Shown here piece after piece: positions 1 through 7,021 of a stretch of DNA of 64,000 bases. The stretch is from DATCDE01 sp038252405 (lineage in GTDB: Bacteria; Actinomycetota; Actinomycetes; Prado026). Location: positions 1 to 64,000 of the forward strand of contig JBBSAJ010000009.1 in the NCBI GenBank assembly GCA_038252405.1, read 5' to 3'. Below the pieces are notes generated by a model. It saw nothing but the letters and a program-made list of their open reading frames with translations, ran no database searches and was not told the DNA's origin. Every line of letters begins with the position of its first letter. Position 1 is the first letter of the stretch. Both the position numbers and the translations under genes were made by a program.

Positions 1-1
1 G

Positions 2-106
2 GCCTTCCACGCTCACCCCGAACGATTCGGCCGCCGACCACACCCGCCAACCATGCCCACCCAGTCCTGGATCAACCAGCCCGAACTGCAACCCCAAATG
101 AACTGA
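2..106 (+). pseudogene. C-terminal end of an IS3-type transposase (cut by window edge)
   Basis: The frame opening at base 2 reads AFHAHPERFGRRP and later WINQP before a TGA at 104-106. HPERF followed by a WINQP tail is the usual extreme C-terminus of IS3-family OrfB (rve integrase) transposases. Only 34 residues lie in the window, so I cannot say whether the upstream copy is intact. The bases after the stop (about 111-133, TGTCTCATTTGACTTGACA) may be the terminal inverted repeat of that IS, which is inference. Confidence 0.65.
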
Positions 107-314
107 CCGCAACTGTCTCATTTGACTTGACAGATTCCGGGCCGGCCCAGTGCCATTGGTCCCAGGACGCCGCATGCATCGCAACTCTCCCCTCAGCCAA
201 AGCGGGTTGGTCGGACGGTGTTAGAGGACCCGGGTCAAGAGGACTATGTCCTCTGGCAGGGCCGGTGGCATCCGGATCACGATGAGGGCGCACGACGAGG
301 AAGGGTGGTGCGCG
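107..314 (+). promoter_or_regulatory. Upstream region of the CsbD-like gene with a 7-bp dyad
   Basis: No gene is visible here. A perfect dyad AGAGGAC-TAT-GTCCTCT lies at 238-254, about 60 bp before the start codon of the CsbD-like gene. It could be an operator of a stress regulator; it faintly resembles the symmetric core of DosR-type boxes but lacks the GGG/CCC ends. A Shine-Dalgarno GAGGAAGG lies at about 297-304. Confidence 0.35.
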
Positions 315-539
315 ATGAGTGCAAAGTCTGATCAGGTCAAGGGCCACGCCAAAGAGGCCGCGGGCGTCCTCACCGGCAACAAGGACCTGGAATCCGAAGG
401 CAAGACAGATCGGCGCACGGGTGAGGCCGAGGAGAAGATCGACCACGCGAAGGACAAGGTCGAAGAGGTGGTCGACTTGACCAAGGACAAGGTCGAGGAG
501 GCGTTCGACAAGACCAAGGACGCTCTGCACCAGAAGTAG
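315..539 (+). CDS. CsbD-family stress protein
   Basis: This 74-residue, very hydrophilic protein is rich in Lys, Asp and Glu. It starts MSAKSDQVKGHAKEAAGVLTG, the signature of the CsbD family (general-stress proteins of unknown biochemical role). The C-terminal half contains DHAKDKVEEVVD, DLTKDKVEEAFD and DKTKDALHQ, 11-residue helical periods resembling LEA/apolipoprotein-like repeats, so a long amphipathic helix is likely. The start at 315 is chosen because GAGGAAGG precedes it at good spacing; an in-frame upstream ATG at 246 has no ribosome site. Downstream lie two small membrane proteins, which suggests a stress locus. Confidence 0.85.
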   Translation: MSAKSDQVKGHAKEAAGVLTGNKDLESEGKTDRRTGEAEEKIDHAKDKVEEVVDLTKDKVEEAFDKTKDALHQK

Positions 540-710
540 CGACATGAGCCTCGCGGTCCAGGCGGGGGGGGGTGCCACGGTTCGAGTGTCTGGCGCGCGT
601 GGTGCGCCCAGGCCCTGCCGCCTCGCCGCTCAACCGACAGCCGGGCCATCAGCACCTTGACCGCAGGGCGCTTCGCTGTGAACCGCAACATGAGTGTGAG
701 GAGGGCTCAC

Positions 711-791
711 ATGTCCCAAGGTCTGCTCATCACGATAGTGCTGGTCCTCGCCATCATCGCCCTGGTGTTGTTCATCGTGCGCAGAAGGTGA
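711..791 (+). CDS. 26-residue single-pass membrane peptide
   Basis: The short frame encodes a polar start (MSQG), about 19 unbroken hydrophobic residues (residues 5-23, LLITIVLVLAIIALVLFIV) and a basic tail RRR. This is the layout of an Nin-Cin single-pass small membrane protein. GAGGAG sits about 7 bases before the ATG at 711; an in-frame ATG at 690 exists but lacks such a site. Context between a CsbD protein and another membrane protein suggests an envelope-stress role, which is inference. I do not recognise a named family. Confidence 0.6.
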   Translation: MSQGLLITIVLVLAIIALVLFIVRRR

Positions 792-893
792 CGACGTGCC
801 GATGGCGCGGGCGTGATCGCTGCTGGGGGGTCCTGAACCGCCGACGCGGGGGTTGGAGCACGTGTCTAGTCGTCTAGGTCTTGGTGGGTCGTC

Positions 894-1331
894 ATGATTG
901 TCATTCTTGGGTTGATTGTCTTTGTGGCAGCGGTGGTCGTTGGTGTCGCCGGTGTGCTCGGCAACGCGGGCAGCGGGCATGAGCTGACCAGCGGATTCTC
1001 GGTGTTCGGCTACCACGTGACCGGCTCGACCGGCACGCTGTTTCTGTACGGCATCGTAGTCGGGGCGGTCGCGGTGCTTGGGCTGGGCCTGCTGTTGGCC
1101 GGTGCTCGCCGTACCTCTCGCCGGGGCCGGGCCGCGCGCAGCGACCTTCAAGAGGCGCGCCGGGAAACAGCCGCAGTCAGCCAGGACCGTGACGACCTCA
1201 TCGATCAACGCGAGGCCGCTCGCGCGGCCCAGGCGCCCGCTGCGCGGCCTACCGATGCGCGCGACGGTGCCGGCCTCAACTCACAGACTGATTCTCCTCC
1301 TACCCAGACCCCACCCGCTTCGCCGACGTAG
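894..1331 (+). CDS. Small membrane protein with two helices and a charged cytosolic tail
   Basis: The 145-residue product has a transmembrane helix at about residues 2-24, a short Gly/Ser-rich loop (about 25-48) and a second helix at about 49-70. A strongly basic stretch ARRTSRRGRAARS follows, then a predicted helical, charged region to about residue 115 and a Pro/Thr/Ser-rich disordered tail. The topology and charge recall LapA-like or other small actinobacterial membrane proteins, but I cannot assign a family with certainty. It follows the CsbD-like gene and the 26-residue peptide in the same direction and could share their control. Confidence 0.6.
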   Translation: MIVILGLIVFVAAVVVGVAGVLGNAGSGHELTSGFSVFGYHVTGSTGTLFLYGIVVGAVAVLGLGLLLAGARRTSRRGRAARSDLQEARRETAAVSQDRDDLIDQREAARAAQAPAARPTDARDGAGLNSQTDSPPTQTPPASPT

Positions 1332-1369
1332 GCCGCCACCGTCAACTGACCGACGAGAGGGAGCGCGCC

Positions 1370-1533
1370 ATGAACGCGCCCCTGGATCCGGATGATGATC
1401 GCCAGGATTTCCACAACGCCTCGATCAAAGAAGACTCGCCGACGCGGGCGTCTGCGGCCAGGTGCACTTGGCAACCGGACGCACCTGCACCCTGGACCAG
1501 GGCCATGCCGGCTCGTGCGACTTCGCTTTCTGA
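1370..1533 (+). pseudogene. Frameshifted small Cys/His protein
   Basis: GAGAGGGAG precedes an ATG at 1370 whose frame encodes MNAPLDPDDDRQDFHNASI and then loses coding character. From about 1429 the +2-shifted frame encodes ADAGVCGQVHLATGRTC followed by TLDQGHAGSCDFAF and a TGA at 1531-1533. The spacing C-x3-H, C-x5-H-x3-C looks like a small metal-binding motif that I associate with conserved short actinobacterial proteins. The two halves appear to be one gene broken by a frameshift. Alternatively the upstream ATG frame is fortuitous. The rest up to the IS at 1658 shows nothing else. Confidence 0.35.
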
Positions 1534-1657
1534 TCGGGGTGTAGTTCTGCTCGAAGTGGTGGTAGGGGTGGATTCGTCGGTCTGTGCGAGTTCCTGTGCA
1601 CGCGGCCGTAACGCCAAAACTGCTTGCCCCCCACGGAACATCAGCGGATCGCTGACC

Positions 1658-2799
1658 TAGTGTCGTGCGCCAGGAATGCGCTGTATAAGTCGTAGACTGT
1701 GGGTATGGCGCGTACAGGACGACCGAAGGCCGTGCTCGAGCTGGCGGACGGGGAGCGCGAGCAGCTGCAGCGCTGGGCCCGGCGGGCGAAGTCGGCGCAG
1801 TCCCTGGCGTTGCGGTCGCGGATCGTGCTGGCGTGCGCGGACGGGGCGGACAACAAGTCGGTGGCCGCGCAGTTGGGGTGCGCTCAGGCGACGGTCGGCA
1901 AGTGGCGGCGGCGCTTCGTGGAGCTGCGCCTGGAGGGCCTGGCGGACGAGCCGCGTCCGGGCCGGCCGCCGTCGGTGGCCATCGGCCAGGTCGAGGACGT
2001 GATCGTGGCCACGCTGGAGTCCACGCCGAGGAACGCCACGCACTGGTCGCGGGCGAAGATGGCCGAGCGGACCGGGCTGAGCAAGTCCACGATCGGGCGG
2101 ATCTGGAAGGCGTTCGACCTCAAGCCGCACCGCGCGGACACTTTCAAGCTGTCCAACGACCCGCTGTTCGTGGAGAAGGTCGTCGACGTCGTCGGGTGAG
2201 TACCTGAACCCGCCCGAGGGTGCGGTGGTTCTCTGCGTCGACGAGAAGTCCCAGGTGCAGGCCCTGGCCCGATCCCAGCCGGCGTTCCCGATGATGCCGG
2301 GCATGCCCGAGAGGAGGACCCACGACTACGTCCGGCACGGCACCACGACCCTGTTCGCGGCGTTCGACACCGCCGACGGCACCGTGATCACCTCGGTGCA
2401 CCGCCGGCACCGGACCATCGAGTTCAAGAGGTTCCTGGCCACCATCGACACCCAGGTGCCCGCCGACCTCGACGTGCACCTGGTCTGCGACAACTACGGC
2501 ACCCACAAGAGCCCCGCGATCAAGAGCTGGCTGGCCGCGCACCCGCGCTTCCACATGCACTTCACCCCGACGTACTCCAGCTGGCTCAACCAGGTATTCG
2601 AGCGGTGGTTCGCCTACCTCACCGCCGACCTGCTCATCCGCGGCGACCACCGAAGCGTCCAGGCCCTCGAAGCCGACCTGCGGGCCTGGTCCGCCGACTG
2701 GAACGCCGACCCCAAGCCCTTCGTGTGGACCAAGCCCGCCGAGCAGATCCTCGAACGACTCGGACGACTAATCACACGAATCTCAGGCGCAGGACACTA
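1658..2799 (+). mobile_element. IS630-family insertion sequence
   Basis: Imperfect terminal inverted repeats bound the element: TAGTGTCGTGCGCC at 1658-1671 and, inverted, TAGTGTCCTGCGCC at the right end (2786-2799). Both lie in a CTAG context, fitting IS630/Tc1-mariner insertion at a TA dinucleotide. The size is about 1.14 kb, usual for the family, with the transposase in two frames. The insertion lies between the stress-gene cluster and the YceI gene. Confidence 0.85.
1705..2199 (+). CDS. IS630 transposase, N-terminal DNA-binding half
   Basis: The 164-residue frame holds a homeodomain-like helix-turn-helix (about residues 25-75, with SVAAQLGCAQATVGKWRRRF) and a second winged helix with GLSKSTIGRIWK (about 125-140). 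This is the usual recognition half of IS630 transposases. It ends at TGA 2197-2199 just where the catalytic half begins one base out of frame. ATG 1705 is preferred to the in-frame GTG at 1699. See the catalytic half for the frameshift. Confidence 0.85.
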   Translation: MARTGRPKAVLELADGEREQLQRWARRAKSAQSLALRSRIVLACADGADNKSVAAQLGCAQATVGKWRRRFVELRLEGLADEPRPGRPPSVAIGQVEDVIVATLESTPRNATHWSRAKMAERTGLSKSTIGRIWKAFDLKPHRADTFKLSNDPLFVEKVVDVVG

Positions 2800-2800
2800 G
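2225..2800 (+). CDS. IS630 transposase, C-terminal DDE half
   Basis: This frame carries the DDE triad of IS630 enzymes: Asp in LCVDEKSQ, Asp in VCDNYGTH and Glu in NQVFERWF. The same frame is open from 2162 and reads GEYLNPPEGAVVLCVDEKSQ, so it joins the first half if the ribosome skips one base at the TGA (2197-2199): VVG then EYLNPP, as in full-length relatives. A +1 shift is therefore needed. It is either programmed frameshifting or a disabling one-base insertion. The stop codon TAG overlaps the right terminal repeat. Confidence 0.85.
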   Translation: MVLCVDEKSQVQALARSQPAFPMMPGMPERRTHDYVRHGTTTLFAAFDTADGTVITSVHRRHRTIEFKRFLATIDTQVPADLDVHLVCDNYGTHKSPAIKSWLAAHPRFHMHFTPTYSSWLNQVFERWFAYLTADLLIRGDHRSVQALEADLRAWSADWNADPKPFVWTKPAEQILERLGRLITRISGAGH

Positions 2801-2829
2801 CCGAACTCTGGATAATCCGACTGGACAAA

Positions 2830-2867
2830 ACAAGGGGCCGGTGCCGGGATCTCCCGGCACCTGCCCC
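2830..2867 (-). terminator. Intrinsic terminator of the YceI gene
   Basis: On the minus strand an AGGGGC arm and a perfect 10-bp stem GGTGCCGGGA/TCCCGGCACC (2840-2861 on the plus strand) are followed by TTGTTTTGT. It lies just after the stop codon of the YceI-family gene. Confidence 0.75.
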
Positions 2868-2877
2868 TCGTGACGTG

Positions 2878-3441
2878 TCAGGCGTTGAGGACAGCCTCGA
2901 TCTCGAGCTGGATGGTGACCTTGTCGCTGACGACGACGCCACCGGTCTCCATGGCGGCGTTGAAGTCGACGCCGAAGTCGCGGCGGTTGATCTCAGCGGT
3001 GGCGCTGAAGCCCGCGCGGGTGCCACCGTAGGCGTCCGGGCCGAAGCCGTTGAGCTCCAGGCGCAGCGGGACGTCCTTGGTCACGCCCTTGAGGGTCAGC
3101 TGGCCGTCCAGGACGTAGTCGTCGCCGTCCACGCGTACACCGGTCGAGCGGTAGGTCATGGTCGGGTGGGTCTCGACCTCGAAGAAGTCGGCGGACCGGA
3201 TGTGGGCGTCGCGCTGGTCGTTGCCGGTGCTGATCGACGCCAGGTCGATGGTCGCGCTCACGCTGGACCCCAGCGGCTCCTGGCCGGTCACGATCTCACC
3301 CGAGAACGTGGCGAACTTGCCACGGACCTTGCTGACCATCATGTGGCGGACCACGAAACCGACCTCGGAGTGGACCGGGTCGATGGCCCAGGTGCCGGCG
3401 ACGTAGCCGGGGATCGTGGTGGCGGTGGTGCTCGCAGTCAT
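2878..3441 (-). CDS. YceI-family lipid-binding protein
   Basis: The 187-residue product matches the YceI fold (lipocalin-like beta barrel that binds polyisoprenoid-type ligands). Characteristic stretches are WAIDPVHSEVGFVVRHM near the N-terminus, KVRGKFATFSGEI, the THPTMTYRS strand and DGQLTLKGVTKDVPL. There is no signal peptide, so it is probably cytosolic like many actinobacterial members. The start at 3441 is set by GAGGAG about 9 bases upstream; an in-frame ATG at 3531 would run through the operators. The promoter carries two dyads like the MarR/dioxygenase operator at 17122, suggesting MarR-family control. A terminator follows the gene. Confidence 0.9.
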   Translation of the reverse strand: MTASTTATTIPGYVAGTWAIDPVHSEVGFVVRHMMVSKVRGKFATFSGEIVTGQEPLGSSVSATIDLASISTGNDQRDAHIRSADFFEVETHPTMTYRSTGVRVDGDDYVLDGQLTLKGVTKDVPLRLELNGFGPDAYGGTRAGFSATAEINRRDFGVDFNAAMETGGVVVSDKVTIQLEIEAVLNA

Positions 3442-3463
3442 GGGGGCTCCTCGAGAAACGGAT

Positions 3464-3512
3464 TCTTGAACCTTCAAGCAGCAGCCTACCCCATTTGCTT
3501 GACATTTCAAAC
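3464..3512 (-). promoter_or_regulatory. Tandem MarR-like operators upstream of the YceI gene
   Basis: Two dyads with identical half-site spacing are visible: CTTGA-ACCT-TCAAG at 3465-3478 and CTTGA-CATT-TCAAA at 3498-3511, centres about 33 bp apart (near three helical turns). The same CTTGA-N4-TCAAG core lies between the MarR gene and the dioxygenase at 17122-17139. Repression by that or a related MarR protein is inference. Confidence 0.6.
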
Positions 3513-3680
3513 ACAGGCGAGTCGAAACCAACTGACCCGCAGCCCGAGGTGGTGCAGATCACGCCGGAACGGGATGTCTCGGTAACCTGCTGTTCATCCG
3601 CGTCGCCCACCATGGAGGAGAAGGCGCGGCTACTGCCGTTTTGGCGGAGCCGCACCCGGCGACACCGATGGAGTTGTGAG

Positions 3681-3809
3681 ATGACGAAGACCGAGCTGAT
3701 GGACCACTACACCGAGCGGGTCAACGCGGCGCTGGACGCCGGCCGCGAGGATCTGGTCGAGGACCTGACCCAGGCCTACCAGGCCGAGCGGTCCCGGCTG
3801 GCTGCCTGA
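3681..3809 (+). CDS. Small hypothetical protein, 42 residues
   Basis: The product MTKTELMDHYTERVNAALDA continues with DLVEDLTQAYQAERSRLAA; it is charged, helical and soluble. A GGAG lies 7 bases before ATG 3681. An in-frame ATG at 3612 would add 23 mostly basic residues and has no obvious ribosome site. I do not recognise a family. It lies alone between the YceI promoter and a palindromic element. Confidence 0.5.
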   Translation: MTKTELMDHYTERVNAALDAGREDLVEDLTQAYQAERSRLAA

Positions 3810-3826
3810 CCCCACCCCCCGGATCT

Positions 3827-3977
3827 GCATGAAGGGTCCCTTCTGTGCGTAAGGTCGCACCTTCTTGCCTTTCACTCATGGCGAACATCGGACGCCGGCC
3901 CGGCACTGGGGCGGTCGGGACGGCGTGGGTGAAGGGTGGGTTTGTGCGACAGCGCGCACAGAAGGGGCCCTTCATGC
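3827..3977. repeat. Bipartite palindromic element, family 1, copy A
   Basis: The 151-bp element has near-perfect 23-bp inverted ends beginning GCATGAAGGG (3827-3849 and 3955-3977). Each end also forms its own hairpin with an internal partner (CACAAACC/GGGTTTGTGCG type sequence near 3928-3950). A C-rich tract precedes and a G-rich tract follows, extending the symmetry. It lies between a 42-residue gene and a GNAT gene. Six other copies occur in the window. Confidence 0.85.
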
Positions 3978-3998
3978 GGGTGGGGGGATGATCTTCGG

Positions 3999-4538
3999 GT
4001 GAAGCTTCCGAGCAGTCCCGGCTTGCGCTTCGTCCCCCTCGACGAGTCGGTTTCGGACGACGTCCTGGACGGCGTGGTCGCCGTGGCGCTGTCCAACCCG
4101 GCCTTCCTGGCCAGCCACGAGGGGTCGGCCGACGGGCCGGGCCGCTTCGACCGTTCGATGCTCGAGCGCGACCTCGCAGGGGCGGCGTTGGACCCTGACC
4201 GGCACTGCTACGCCATCGTGCTCACCGCCGGCGGCCCGGTGGTCGGCTGGGCCGACGTCCTCGACCGGCACCCGCGCGACGGGGTCCCCTGGATCGGGCT
4301 GCTGGAGGTCCACGGGGACCACCACCGGCGGGGCTATGGGCGGGCGGCCGCCGACGCGCTGGCCGAGCAGCAGCGGTTCCGTGGCGAGACGCGGCTGCGG
4401 GTCGGCGTCGACGAGGGGAACGACTCGGCGTCCGGATTCTGGGCGTCGCTCGGCTACCGGGAGGTCGACGTCCGGGAACGGTCCAGCCCGTCCGGCCGGC
4501 TGTCGGTCTCGGTCCGCGAGCTCGACCTGGACGCCTGA
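3999..4538 (+). CDS. GNAT-family N-acetyltransferase
   Basis: The 179-residue product shows the GNAT core: a beta-strand VVGWADVLDRH, then GLLEVHGDHHRRGYGRAAADAL, which matches the acetyl-CoA binding V-x-x-x-x-R-x-x-G-x-G/A motif, followed by FWASLGYREVDVRER, the usual C-terminal strand-helix. The substrate is unknown. The GTG at 3999 is chosen because an upstream ATG (3936) would start inside palindromic element A. Element A ends 22 bp before the start. Confidence 0.85.
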   Translation: MKLPSSPGLRFVPLDESVSDDVLDGVVAVALSNPAFLASHEGSADGPGRFDRSMLERDLAGAALDPDRHCYAIVLTAGGPVVGWADVLDRHPRDGVPWIGLLEVHGDHHRRGYGRAAADALAEQQRFRGETRLRVGVDEGNDSASGFWASLGYREVDVRERSSPSGRLSVSVRELDLDA

Positions 4539-4688
4539 GCCGACTCGCGGTCAGGCAGTGCGCCCGACGATGTACCCACTCGGACGCGTCCGAGGCAGCC
4601 CGACGGTCGTCGAGAGCGCTCATCGCGTCACCCTGGCCCGGCCGTGGCACGATCAGAACGTTGGGACGACGACAGGGAGGACGGCGAC

Positions 4689-5657
4689 GTGGAGTACGTC
4701 AAGCTGGGCCGGACGGGCCTGGAGGTCTCGCGGCTGTGTGTGGGCTGCATGAGCTTCGGCGACCCGGACCGGGGCAACCACTCCTGGACGCTGCCCGAGG
4801 CGGACAGCCGCCCGCTCATCAAGCAGGCCCTGGACCTCGGCATCACCTTCTTCGACACGGCAAACGTCTACTCCGACGGCAGCAGTGAGGAGATCGTCGG
4901 TCGGGCGCTGGCCGACTATGCCCGGCGCGACGAGGTGGTCATCGCCACCAAGGTGCACGGCCGGATGCGGCCGGGGCCCAACGGTGCCGGGCTGTCCCGC
5001 GGCCACATCATGACGGCGATCGACGACAGCCTGCGCCGGCTGGGCACCGACTACGTGGACCTGTACCAGATCCACCGGTTCGACCCGACGACCCCGCTCG
5101 AGGAGACCCTCGAGGCGCTGCACGACGTGGTCAAGGCGGGCAAGGCACGCTACATCGGGGCGTCGTCCATGTGGGCCTGGCAGTTCACCAAGGCGCTGTT
5201 CCTCGCCGACCAGCACGGCTGGACCCGCTTCGTCTCCATGCAGGACCACTACAACCTGCTCAACCGCGAGGAGGAGCGGGAGATGCTCCCGCTGTGCGCG
5301 GACCAGGGGATCGGGGTGCTGCCGTGGAGCCCGCTGGCCCGCGGCCGGCTGACCAGGCCGTGGGACGAGCAGACCGAGAGGACCCGTACCGACGTGTTCG
5401 GCCAGACCCTGTACCAGCCGGGCGACCGGGTCATCGCGGACACCGTCGGACAGGTCGCCGGGGCGCGTGGCGTCCCGCTGGCCCAGGTGGCACTGGCCTG
5501 GGTGGCCCAGCAGCCGACCGTCACCGCGCCGATCATCGGCGCGACCCGGCCGCACCACCTGACCGACGCCGTCGCCGCTCTCGACCTGCGGCTGACCGAC
5601 GACGAGATGGCCCGGCTCGAGCAGTCCTACGCCCCGCGTCCCGTCGCCGGGTTCTGA
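4689..5657 (+). CDS. Aldo/keto reductase
   Basis: The 322-residue product has the NADPH-dependent AKR TIM barrel: LGRTGLEVSRLCVGCMSFG at the N-terminus, FFDTANVYSDGSSEEIVGRAL with catalytic Asp and Tyr, a Lys in VIATKVHG, His in DLYQIHRFDP, and GASSMWAWQ and SPLARGRLTRP near the cofactor. It most resembles the YajO/tas-like AKR subgroup. GTG 4689 is preferred because GGGAGG lies 8 bases before it; an in-frame upstream start at 4644 lacks such a site. The substrate cannot be told from sequence. Confidence 0.92.
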   Translation: MEYVKLGRTGLEVSRLCVGCMSFGDPDRGNHSWTLPEADSRPLIKQALDLGITFFDTANVYSDGSSEEIVGRALADYARRDEVVIATKVHGRMRPGPNGAGLSRGHIMTAIDDSLRRLGTDYVDLYQIHRFDPTTPLEETLEALHDVVKAGKARYIGASSMWAWQFTKALFLADQHGWTRFVSMQDHYNLLNREEEREMLPLCADQGIGVLPWSPLARGRLTRPWDEQTERTRTDVFGQTLYQPGDRVIADTVGQVAGARGVPLAQVALAWVAQQPTVTAPIIGATRPHHLTDAVAALDLRLTDDEMARLEQSYAPRPVAGF

Positions 5658-5693
5658 CCCCGCCACTGACTGCTACCGCGAAACGAGGCCACC

Positions 5694-6584
5694 ATGACCC
5701 CCTCCTCGATCCCTCTCGACGACAATTCCAAGATCGCCCAGTACGCGCACCCGGAGCGGCTGGTCACCACCGACTGGCTGGCCGCGCACGTCGGCGACCC
5801 CGGGCTCGTGGTCGTGGAGTCCGACGAGGATGTGCTGCTCTACGACACCGGTCACATCCCCGGCGCGGTCAAGGTGGACTGGCACCTCGACCTCAACGAC
5901 CCGGTCAGCCGTGACTACATCGACAGCGCCGGGTTCGCCGACCTGATGGCCCGCAAGGGGATCAGCCGGGACACCACGGTGATCGTCTACGGCGACAAGA
6001 GCAACTGGTGGGCGGCCTACGCCCTGTGGGTGTTCAGCCTGTTCGGCCACGACGACGTGCGGCTGCTGGACGGCGGCCGGGCCAAGTGGGTCGCCGAGGG
6101 CCGGCCCATGACGACCGACCCCGTCGTGCGGGAGCGCGCGGAGTACCCGCTGGTGCAGCGGGTGGACGCCCCGATCCGAGCCTTCCGGGACGACGTGCTG
6201 GCGCACCTGGGCAAGCCGATGGTCGACGTCCGCTCGCCCGAGGAGTACACCGGCGAGCGGCTGCACATGCCGGACTACCCGCAGGAGGGCGCGCTGCGCG
6301 GCGGGCACATCCCGGGGGCGAAGAGCGTGCCGTGGGCACGGGCCGCCGCCGAGGACGGCACCTTCCGACCGCGGCCGGAGCTCGAGGCGATCTACCGGGA
6401 CGAGGTCGGGCTGGGTCCGGACGACGACATCGTCGCCTACTGCCGCATCGGGGAGCGCTCCTCGCACACCTGGTTCGTGCTCACCCACCTGCTCGGCTAC
6501 CCGCAGGTGCGCAACTACGACGGCTCCTGGACCGAGTGGGGCAACGCCGTCCGGGTGCCGGTGGCGCAGGGGAAGGGCGCATGA
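5694..6584 (+). CDS. sseA: Thiosulfate sulfurtransferase (tandem rhodanese)
   Basis: The 296-residue protein has two rhodanese domains. The first (about residues 20-140) lacks the active cysteine (VIVYGDKSNWWA), while the second (about 165-285) has the loop CRIGERSSHT with the sulfane-carrying Cys. DTGHIPGAVKVDWHLDLND and GGHIPGAKSVPW are typical rhodanese strands. It transfers sulfur from thiosulfate to a thiol acceptor. The next gene, a SufE protein, overlaps it by four bases; this sseA-sufE pair is conserved in actinobacteria and points to sulfur delivery. Confidence 0.93.
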   Translation: MTPSSIPLDDNSKIAQYAHPERLVTTDWLAAHVGDPGLVVVESDEDVLLYDTGHIPGAVKVDWHLDLNDPVSRDYIDSAGFADLMARKGISRDTTVIVYGDKSNWWAAYALWVFSLFGHDDVRLLDGGRAKWVAEGRPMTTDPVVRERAEYPLVQRVDAPIRAFRDDVLAHLGKPMVDVRSPEEYTGERLHMPDYPQEGALRGGHIPGAKSVPWARAAAEDGTFRPRPELEAIYRDEVGLGPDDDIVAYCRIGERSSHTWFVLTHLLGYPQVRNYDGSWTEWGNAVRVPVAQGKGA

Positions 6585-7021
6585 GCGAGTTGGCGCTGCC
6601 CGCGGCGCTCGAGGAGGTCGTCGAGGATTTCGCCGCCGTGGGGCCGCAGGACCGGGTGCAGCTGCTGCTCGAGCTGTCCCGCGACCTGCCGCCGCTGCCG
6701 CCGCGCTACGCCGACCATCCCGACCTGCTGGAGCCGGTGCCGGAGTGCCAGTCGCCGCTGTTCCTGGCGGTCGAGGTCGAGCCGGACCGCACCGTGCACC
6801 TGTTCTTCTCGGCGCCGCGGGAGGCCCCCACGACGCGGGGCTTCGCAGGGATCCTGCGTGAAGGGCTGGACGGCCAGCCGGCCGACGCGGTGCTGGCCGT
6901 GCCGGACGACTTCTACGCCCGGCTCGGGCTGGCCGAGGCGGTGAGCGCGCTGCGGCTGCGTGGGATGGCCGCGATGCTGGCCCGGATCAAGCGCCAGGTG
7001 CGGGAGAAGACGGCCGGCTGA
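6581..7021 (+). CDS. sufE: SufE-family sulfur acceptor protein
   Basis: The 146-residue product has the SufE fold. The acceptor cysteine is in VPECQSPLFLAVEVE, and the C-terminal part GFAGILREGLDGQPADAVLAVPDDF precedes LGLAEAVSALRLRGMAAMLARIK. SufE proteins take persulfide sulfur from a desulfurase or rhodanese and stimulate Fe-S assembly or other sulfur uses. It starts inside the sseA stop (ATGA), so the pair is translationally coupled. Its 3' end overlaps the convergent hydrolase gene by 35 bp. Confidence 0.9.
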   Translation: MSELALPAALEEVVEDFAAVGPQDRVQLLLELSRDLPPLPPRYADHPDLLEPVPECQSPLFLAVEVEPDRTVHLFFSAPREAPTTRGFAGILREGLDGQPADAVLAVPDDFYARLGLAEAVSALRLRGMAAMLARIKRQVREKTAG

